From assembly GCA_964592375.1 (NCBI GenBank), contig CAZQDP010000089.1:1-6604 (forward strand): a stretch of 6,604 nt of DNA, written 5' to 3'. Made by a program: the position numbers and the translations under genes. The notes beneath the pieces were generated by a model, which saw only the letters and a program-made list of their open reading frames with translations, made no database searches and was not told where the DNA came from. Shown here piece by piece: positions 1 to 4,436 of this stretch. The first letter of the stretch is position 1. Each line of letters starts with the position of its first letter. This stretch comes from CAZQDP01 sp964592375 (lineage in GTDB: Bacteria; Bacillota; Clostridia; RUG12999).

Positions 1-249
1 GGTTGCAACCGCAAATAGGTATTGATCCTTTTTGGGTTTTAATTTGAGTATAAATCTCTCTACAATAAGAGGAATTCCCCACATGTACACCGGAAATACA
101 ATGCCGATAACAGAAGCCTCTGTGGAAAAATCACCAAGCCCCATAACCGATGGGATGGAAATAACCTTTGCGTCTATTTTCTCAGCAATTTCCTTGGCCG
201 CCACAAGCGAATTACCCGTGCCTGTAAAATAATAAATTTCTGCGCCCAT
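1..249 (-). CDS. EFR1-type flavodoxin-fold protein, N-terminal part (truncated by window edge)
   Basis: Reading the minus strand from the ATG at 249 gives 83 open codons that run off the window at base 1, so the C-terminus is missing. The N-terminus has a short beta strand (EIYYF) followed by the FMN phosphate-binding loop FTGTGNS at residues 8-14. A hydrophobic strand with FPVYMWGIP follows at residues 52-60. This pattern is typical of the flavodoxin domain of EFR1-family proteins, which usually carry two 4Fe-4S clusters in a C-terminal ferredoxin domain; that part lies outside the window and cannot be confirmed. These proteins are cytosolic electron carriers in anaerobes. A GGGG-containing ribosome binding site lies about 7 bases upstream of the ATG. 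The gap to the upstream DUF4097-type gene is 37 bases with no visible terminator, so it is probably the fourth gene of the prfC transcript. A stand-alone flavodoxin is the main alternative. Confidence 0.8.
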   Translation of the reverse strand, partial: MGAEIYYFTGTGNSLVAAKEIAEKIDAKVISIPSVMGLGDFSTEASVIGIVFPVYMWGIPLIVERFILKLKPKKDQYLFAVAT

Positions 250-286
250 GATTTTTACCCCTTTCTTTTTGAAGGTAACTGTAAAA

Positions 287-1258
287 CTATTTTCCAAGGT
301 CCATCTCAACAGACCCAACTTGAGAATCCACTGTAATTGTAGGCATGGAACTGCCCACTTGATAATATAATGATGATTTTAATCCATCCCTTTGAACACT
401 TCCCACATTGCTACTCAGACTGCCGAGATTGACCTTCACATCATATAGGCCTTCTTGGTCCTTTGCAAGTGAAAGCTTTACGCTTCCTGTAGAAGCTGAT
501 ATTTTAGAATTCTGCGTGATTTTTTGATCAGTTTGCACAGAAACGCTGCCAACCTTGCTGTCAATATCAAAACACCCTGAAATGCCGGATATGTTTACGC
601 TTCCAACACTTGAACGAACCAATACTTTTCCACTCACATCTTTGATGTCTACATTGCCTACCTTGCTGTCGATGTCAATGGCGGTGCCCTCGGGCAGACT
701 GACTTTTAAATCAACCTTGGCAAACTTTTGTATGTCCTTCCCTTGTACAGTGACTGTGCCCTCGCTAACCTGAACAAGGTCGTTTATCAGGGCTGTCTTC
801 TCCTCGCTAGCGTGCTTATAATATATTTTCGCCGTTACACTTGGCGTGTCCGCTCCTCTTACCACCTCAACATTACCTGCACTATGATGGTTCACGATGA
901 AATGATCTCCGGTGAGTGTAAAGCTTTTTTCTATGCTGTTACTATAAAAGTGATCCGTCCAAACAAAGGGAATTTGATGAAAAAACGAGGTTCCATTTTG
1001 AAATAGGTAGCCCACAATCAGCATAACAATCAATAATGGTATTATCCATCCACAGCCTGCTCCCGAGTGGCGATGCTCATCTTTTGAAAATAAATGAGAC
1101 AATAGCATTTCAATTCCAACAAAAATAAGAATAATAGGCCACCATCTAGCAAAGATACTCAGCAAATCCCCAAAGGATAGATCCATAGCAAAAACACCAA
1201 TGCCTATACCAATGAGCAAAAGTCCAAATGTGATACTTCCTACATTTTGTCTTCTCAT
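287..1258 (-). CDS. Membrane protein with LiaI/LiaF-like N-terminus and DUF4097-type beta-repeat domain
   Basis: This 323-residue protein has three hydrophobic segments at about residues 7-25, 39-55 and 70-86, matching the LiaI/LiaF-like transmembrane region (DUF5668 type). From about residue 110 it becomes a beta-rich domain built from repeats of a V-G-S/N-V core (near residues 200, 218, 236, 285 and 314, with a TGSV variant at 257). This is typical of DUF4097 putative adhesin or bactofilin-like beta-helix folds. With an odd number of membrane segments, the side of the membrane on which the C-domain lies is uncertain. Members of this family sit near envelope-stress regulators in Firmicutes, but no precise biochemical function is established. 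The ATG at 1258 has AAGGAG at 1266-1271 with 7-base spacing, so the start is well supported. It lies 34 bases after the LiaF-type gene, in the same likely operon, and no two-component system is visible. An envelope-stress role is inferred from architecture and neighbour. Confidence 0.85.
   Translation of the reverse strand: MRRQNVGSITFGLLLIGIGIGVFAMDLSFGDLLSIFARWWPIILIFVGIEMLLSHLFSKDEHRHSGAGCGWIIPLLIVMLIVGYLFQNGTSFFHQIPFVWTDHFYSNSIEKSFTLTGDHFIVNHHSAGNVEVVRGADTPSVTAKIYYKHASEEKTALINDLVQVSEGTVTVQGKDIQKFAKVDLKVSLPEGTAIDIDSKVGNVDIKDVSGKVLVRSSVGSVNISGISGCFDIDSKVGSVSVQTDQKITQNSKISASTGSVKLSLAKDQEGLYDVKVNLGSLSSNVGSVQRDGLKSSLYYQVGSSMPTITVDSQVGSVEMDLGK
548..678 (-). repeat. Intragenic repeat pair in the DUF4097-type gene
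   Basis: Two copies of about 23 bases (548-570 and 656-678) share the core ACCTTGCTGTC and most flanking bases on the plus strand. They lie 108 bases (36 codons) apart and encode the repeated DIDSKVG segments of the beta-repeat domain. This is coding repetition rather than a mobile element, and shows recent duplication or conserved codon choice within the repeat. Confidence 0.6.
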
Positions 1259-1292
1259 TTACATGCTCCTTAAACAATCTTTTTTTATCACA

Positions 1293-1958
1293 TTATTTTA
1301 TACTTACTCCACCAAACAAGCAAATTGCATTTAAATGAATGGTTGGCGCATCTATCTCGCCGGATTGCACTGCCTTTGCGTCAACACCGCCAAAAATCGG
1401 CGTACACGATACTTTCACCTTGACATTCGACGGAATGTAGATGTCTGCACCGCCAAAAATGGTGGTTGCATCTATCACAACATCTTGCGTAATATGCGCA
1501 AGTCTTAAATCAATGTCAAATCCTCCAAAAATGGCGGTAAAATTTGCTCCTTCGAAGTTTTGGTTGGCAAAGCTTAAATTTTGGCCTCCGAAAATAGCAA
1601 AATAATCGAACTCTCCTGGACTAGCATTGAGATTACACCCACTTTTCAGCCTGCCTTTGAAGATAATAGAGACACCGAGTAAAATGAAAATCAACGGCAC
1701 AAACATTTTAGAGACATCAAATCCAAGATGCCTTTGAAATGACAGTAATAGCAAACTGCCAATAACAAGACCTATGATATTCCCTCTATTCGCTCCTTGT
1801 TGAAATACACTAACAAGGCATGGAATAATGATAAAGAGAGTCCACCAGCCATCAAAAAAAAGGTTGAAATTCCAGATGCTTAAAGCATTCCCTAAAAAGC
1901 CTACCCCAATGATGATAAAAATCAATCCCCATACAATACCACTTGCTTTGTTTCTCAT
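1293..1958 (-). CDS. LiaF-type four-TM envelope stress protein
   Basis: The protein is 221 residues from the chosen start. Four hydrophobic segments (about residues 7-25, 37-51, 60-74 and 85-100) fit the LiaI/LiaF-like membrane region. A beta-repeat C-terminal domain follows, with five FGG motifs near residues 123, 144, 168, 189 and 215, the hallmark of the LiaF/YvqF C-terminal domain (DUF2154 type). In Bacillus, LiaF restrains the LiaRS two-component system that answers cell-wall antibiotics. LiaR and LiaS are absent from this window, so that role is only inferred. A longer frame starts at 1964, but its ATG directly abuts the AGGAGG at 1965-1970. The ATG at 1958 has the usual 6-base spacing and is preferred. 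The gene begins 18 bases after the prfC stop and precedes the DUF4097-type gene by 34 bases, so all are likely co-transcribed. It and the next gene share a membrane-plus-beta-repeat layout and may work as a pair. Confidence 0.87.
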   Translation of the reverse strand: MRNKASGIVWGLIFIIIGVGFLGNALSIWNFNLFFDGWWTLFIIIPCLVSVFQQGANRGNIIGLVIGSLLLLSFQRHLGFDVSKMFVPLIFILLGVSIIFKGRLKSGCNLNASPGEFDYFAIFGGQNLSFANQNFEGANFTAIFGGFDIDLRLAHITQDVVIDATTIFGGADIYIPSNVKVKVSCTPIFGGVDAKAVQSGEIDAPTIHLNAICLFGGVSIK

Positions 1959-1964
1959 TTTCAT

Positions 1965-1970
1965 CCTCCT
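1965..1970 (-). promoter_or_regulatory. Shine-Dalgarno site deciding the LiaF-type start
   Basis: The minus strand reads AGGAGG, then ATG AAA ATG. The first ATG (1964) has zero spacing from the site and the second (1958) has six bases, so initiation should occur at the second. The annotated protein is therefore two residues shorter than the longest open frame. Confidence 0.75.
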
Positions 1971-1976
1971 ATTCTT

Positions 1977-3590
1977 CTATTCACCTTCGTAAGAAGGCGG
2001 AATATCCAAAAAAGTAACCTCTTTATTTTTTTCAATGGCTCTGCCAAGCATCCATTGGTCTTTAAAAAGAACAACAGACCTCCCGTATTGGTCCTCTACA
2101 AGGCATGCACTGTCTGTATACCCCAGCATATCCTTGGTAATACTGCCGCCCACCACCCAACGCGCAAATGCATATGGAAGAGGCTGAATAATAATATCCA
2201 CCCCATATTCACCTTTCATCCGATAGGTAAGCACCTCAAACTGCAGCACTCCTACTACCCCAATGGTCAGCGTTTCCACTCCAATATTGGGCTGTTTAAA
2301 TACTTGAATGGCGCCTTCCTTGGAAATTTGCTCAATCCCTTTGAGAAACTGCTTGCGCTTCATGGCATTTTTAGTCATCACAACGGCAAAATTCTCTGCC
2401 GGAAAGATGGGAATGCCTTCAAATTTAAACGTTTTCTTGGCACCACAAAGTGTATCCCCGATATTGAAAATGCTAGGGTCAAACACTCCGATAATATCCC
2501 CCGCATACGCTTCCTCCACCACCGTTCTCTCTTGCGAAAAAAACTGTTGTGGCTGCGATAAGCGAATATTTTTGCCGGTTCGTACATGGTTTACTTCCAA
2601 GCCTTTTTCAAACTTGCCGGAACAAATTCTGATAAAGGCAATTCGGTCTCGATGTGCCGGATCCATATTGGCTTGAATTTTAAATACAAAACCCGAAAAA
2701 TAATCCTCATGCGGCAGCACTTCTCCTCCGCTGCTCATTCTACCACCGGGTGAGGGAGCAATACCGATAAATTCATTTAAAAAGGGCTGTACGCCGAAAT
2801 TGGTCATGGCACTGCCAAAAAACATGGGTGTAAGCTCACCGGCAAGCACTTTATCCATATCAAATTCATCGCCCGCAATGTCAAGCAGGGCAATGTCTTC
2901 TGAAAGCTTATTAAAAGCTTCCTCTCCGAGTAGTTCAACAAACGCTTTGTCTTTCACATTTCCCGTGCTGGAGGAAATGATTTTGGCGCCATGATCTCCC
3001 GACGCTTCAAAAAGCTCTATCTGTGAAAGCTTTCGGTTATATACCCCCTTAAATTGCCCCTCCACACCCACCGGCCAATTCATCGGGCAGGAGCGAATTC
3101 CCAAGGTTGACTCAATATCCTCCATCAGCTCAAATGGATCTTTGCAATATCGATCCAGCTTATTCACAAAGGTAAAAATCGGAATGCCGCGCATCCTGCA
3201 TACATGAAACAGCTTTTTGGTCTGTTCCTCAACACCTTTTGCACCGTCCACAAGCATGACTGCACTGTCAGCCGCAATGAGTGTTCGATAGGTATCTTCA
3301 CTAAAATCCTGATGCCCCGGTGTATCCAGTATATTGATACGATATCCCTCGTAATCAAAATTCATCACACTGGAGGTAACAGATATACCTCTTTGCTTTT
3401 CAATTTCCATCCAATCGGAAACTGCAAATTTTTTGGCTTTTCGTCCCTTGACCGTTCCTGCAAGTTGAATTGCGCCTCCGTATAGTAGTAGCTTTTCGGT
3501 TAAAGTCGTTTTTCCCGCATCAGGGTGAGATATGATTGCAAAGGTTTTCCTTCGCCCAATTTCATTTTTGGTGCCGTTTTGCACTGCCAT
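1977..3590 (-). CDS. prfC: Peptide chain release factor 3 (RF3 GTPase)
   Basis: This 537-residue protein is close to the normal RF3 length of about 530. RF3 is a cytosolic translational GTPase that recycles RF1/RF2 from the ribosome after peptide release. All G-domain motifs are present: G1 SHPDAGKT at 21-28, the switch I region with QRGISVTSS at 66-74, G3 DTPGH at 89-93, and G4 NKLD at 143-146. The stretch ending in DTPGHQDFSEDTYRTL is specific to RF3 rather than EF-G or EF-Tu. Downstream are the domain II beta barrel (about 290-390) and the RF3 C-terminal domain (about 400-537). The ATG at 3590 has an AAAGGA site with 9-base spacing and a strong promoter at 3628-3656. It is the first gene of a probable four-gene transcript. 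No frameshift or missing key residue was seen. The other ribosomal GTPases EF-G and TetM-type protection proteins are excluded by the G-domain signature and by length. Confidence 0.97.
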   Translation of the reverse strand: MAVQNGTKNEIGRRKTFAIISHPDAGKTTLTEKLLLYGGAIQLAGTVKGRKAKKFAVSDWMEIEKQRGISVTSSVMNFDYEGYRINILDTPGHQDFSEDTYRTLIAADSAVMLVDGAKGVEEQTKKLFHVCRMRGIPIFTFVNKLDRYCKDPFELMEDIESTLGIRSCPMNWPVGVEGQFKGVYNRKLSQIELFEASGDHGAKIISSSTGNVKDKAFVELLGEEAFNKLSEDIALLDIAGDEFDMDKVLAGELTPMFFGSAMTNFGVQPFLNEFIGIAPSPGGRMSSGGEVLPHEDYFSGFVFKIQANMDPAHRDRIAFIRICSGKFEKGLEVNHVRTGKNIRLSQPQQFFSQERTVVEEAYAGDIIGVFDPSIFNIGDTLCGAKKTFKFEGIPIFPAENFAVVMTKNAMKRKQFLKGIEQISKEGAIQVFKQPNIGVETLTIGVVGVLQFEVLTYRMKGEYGVDIIIQPLPYAFARWVVGGSITKDMLGYTDSACLVEDQYGRSVVLFKDQWMLGRAIEKNKEVTFLDIPPSYEGE

Positions 3591-3626
3591 GAATTACCGT
3601 CCTTTATAATTATTTTCTACTAATAA

Positions 3627-3640
3627 TATCATATATGATA
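3627..3640. promoter_or_regulatory. 14-bp perfect palindrome over the prfC -10 box, possible operator
   Basis: TATCATATATGATA reads the same on both strands and covers the whole -10 hexamer plus part of the spacer. A dimeric repressor bound here would block RNA polymerase. AT-rich palindromes also occur by chance near -10 boxes, so the operator role is only inferred and no regulator is identifiable. Confidence 0.35.
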
Positions 3641-3656
3641 CTGCCATTTCTGTCAA
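3628..3656 (-). promoter_or_regulatory. Sigma-A promoter of prfC and the downstream operon
   Basis: On the minus strand there is a perfect -35 box TTGACA (3651-3656), a 17-base spacer and the -10 box TATGAT (3628-3633, five of six bases matching). The expected transcription start is near 3621, giving a short leader of about 30 bases before the prfC ATG. This is the strongest promoter seen in the window. No other promoter of comparable quality was noticed in the gaps between the downstream minus-strand genes. Confidence 0.85.
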
Positions 3657-3742
3657 GTATATCTACCCCACAATTTGCAAAAATATTCTTGCCGTTCCAT
3701 CTTCTTCCTCTTCCCTTTTCGCTCTGCAAGCAGGGCATGTCG

Positions 3743-3772
3743 TTCCCTCTTGGCCTTGCCCCGCATATACTA
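3743..3772 (+). promoter_or_regulatory. Weak candidate promoter for the YmaF-family gene
   Basis: TATACT at 3766-3771 is a good -10 match, but the hexamer 17 bases upstream (TTCCCT, 3743-3748) is poor. The same place reads CATATACTA (3764-3772), which fits the sporulation sigma-E/sigma-K -10 pattern CATAnnnTA. The matching sporulation -35 element was not seen. A start near 3778 would fall inside the first arm of the adjoining inverted repeat. Confidence 0.25.
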
Positions 3773-3810
3773 TAGGGAAGAATAAATACCATATTTATTT
3801 TTCCCTATAG
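3770..3810. repeat. 19-bp near-perfect inverted repeat (hairpin) upstream of the YmaF-family gene
   Basis: The arms are 3770-3788 and 3792-3810 with a 3-base loop. Eighteen of nineteen pairs are Watson-Crick and the other (3780 with 3800) is a G-T mismatch that becomes G-U in RNA. Each outer end carries CTATAGGGAA or its complement. There is no gene immediately before it on the plus strand and no T-tract after either arm, so it does not look like a normal terminator. It could be an operator, a 5' leader structure for the gene at 3840, or the remnant of a small mobile repeat. Confidence 0.7.
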
Positions 3811-3827
3811 AAAAAGAATGATGATTT

Positions 3828-3833
3828 GGAGGT
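3828..3833 (+). promoter_or_regulatory. Shine-Dalgarno site deciding the YmaF-family start
   Basis: GGAGGT is followed by GCG ATG ATG. The second ATG (3840) sits 6 bases from the site and the first (3837) only 3 bases, so the second is preferred. The effect is a single residue. Confidence 0.65.
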
Positions 3834-3839
3834 GCGATG

Positions 3840-4280
3840 ATGCGCTTTAAAAATAAATGTAAAAAGAACCATGCGCACAGCGAAAACACAGCGTTTATGA
3901 ATATCGGTTGCAGATCTTATCAGCTCGAGTCATGCTGCAAAAAACATAAAGAAGACGATTGCAACTGCCTATCACAGCACCATGTGCATGAATTTGAAGG
4001 AAGCACGATGCAATCCGAATGCGGCAATAATAGACATAATCACCGCTTCGCAGGTGTTTCTGGTCCTGCAATATATAAAGACTGCGGTCATGTTCACGAA
4101 ATTTCAACTGCGGTAGATTACTTTGGTCATTATCATACTATCAAGGTCCTCTCAGGTCCTTGTGTTGAGGTCGGGAACGGAAAGCATGTTCACTCCGTTT
4201 GCGGAAAGACTTCTATTGAGGATTGTCACTGCCATGAATTTGTCTTTGCCACTTTGATAGAAGAACCATTGAAGTTCTAA
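3840..4280 (+). CDS. YmaF-family His/Cys-rich protein
   Basis: This 146-residue soluble protein has no signal peptide or membrane segment. Seven H-x-H motifs occur at residues 11, 48, 66, 84, 97, 116 and 130. The stretch from residue 48 to the end has the alternating pattern of the YmaF family (HVHEFEGS, HNHRFAGVSGPAI, GHVHEI, GHYHTIKVLSGP, KHVHSVCGKTS). The protein holds 16 histidines and 12 cysteines, including CC at 32-33, C-x-C at 41-43 and C-H-C-H at 129-132. Such density suggests binding of transition metals, but the family has no firmly known function; YmaF-type genes are found mostly in spore-forming Firmicutes. The first 45 residues, basic and rich in Cys, His and Lys, lie outside the HxH repeat pattern. 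The gene is divergent from prfC, is preceded by a long hairpin and followed by its own terminator, so it is probably monocistronic. Family assignment is fairly sure; metal binding is inference. Confidence 0.85.
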   Translation: MRFKNKCKKNHAHSENTAFMNIGCRSYQLESCCKKHKEDDCNCLSQHHVHEFEGSTMQSECGNNRHNHRFAGVSGPAIYKDCGHVHEISTAVDYFGHYHTIKVLSGPCVEVGNGKHVHSVCGKTSIEDCHCHEFVFATLIEEPLKF

Positions 4281-4289
4281 GCACAAAAG

Positions 4290-4323
4290 GGGCTGTGGCA
4301 ATTCATTTTAAGTGTCACAGCCC
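4290..4323 (+). terminator. Hairpin terminator after the YmaF-family gene
   Basis: GGGCTGTG (4290-4297) pairs exactly with CACAGCCC (4316-4323). The stem extends inward by a G-U, a C-G and an A-U pair, leaving a 12-base loop at 4301-4312. It starts 9 bases after the stop codon at 4280. The T-tract is missing on the plus side, while AAAA precedes the stem and gives TTTT when read leftward. It therefore looks bidirectional or better suited to leftward transcripts, although the gene it follows is on the plus strand. Confidence 0.6.
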
Positions 4324-4373
4324 GCTATAACCGTCCAAACTTTACATTTCACAAGATATTTTATACAACAAAC

Positions 4374-4402
4374 TTGCAAAAAATGAATTTGTTTAGTAAA
4401 TT
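4374..4402 (+). promoter_or_regulatory. Weak candidate promoter of the lectin gene
   Basis: TTGCAA (4374-4379), a 17-base spacer and TAAATT (4397-4402) give four of six matches in each box, in AT-rich DNA between the terminator and the lectin ribosome binding site. A rival is TTTACA (4341-4346) with TATACA (4362-4367), but its spacer is only 15 bases. No riboswitch motif was recognised in this 156-base gap. Confidence 0.3.
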
Positions 4403-4436
4403 GTAAGCATCAGTAAAAAATGGAGGTTATTCGCAG

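Noticed and set aside
32..232. Plus-strand open frame of 66 codons
   Set aside because: It lies antisense to the flavodoxin-fold gene, whose FTGTGNS motif and ribosome binding site show that the minus strand is coding.
555..1006. Plus-strand open frames of 72 and 92 codons
   Set aside because: Both are antisense to the DUF4097-type gene; their products have low-complexity shadow composition and no ribosome binding sites were recognised.
2055..2676. Plus-strand open frames of 168 and 122 codons inside prfC
   Set aside because: They are antisense to a fully intact RF3 gene, and their products show no recognisable domain.
3764..3772. Sporulation sigma-E/sigma-K promoter for the YmaF-family gene
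   Set aside because: The -10 pattern CATAnnnTA fits, but no matching -35 element stands 16-17 bases upstream, so it is kept only as a weak candidate.
3610..3792. Minus-strand 60-codon frame upstream of prfC
   Set aside because: It spans the prfC promoter, begins inside the inverted repeat, lacks a good ribosome binding site and its product resembles no known family.
4324..4436. Possible c-di-GMP riboswitch ahead of the adhesin-like gene
   Set aside because: Such switches often precede clostridial adhesins, but the conserved c-di-GMP-I core motifs were not seen in this short AT-rich stretch.
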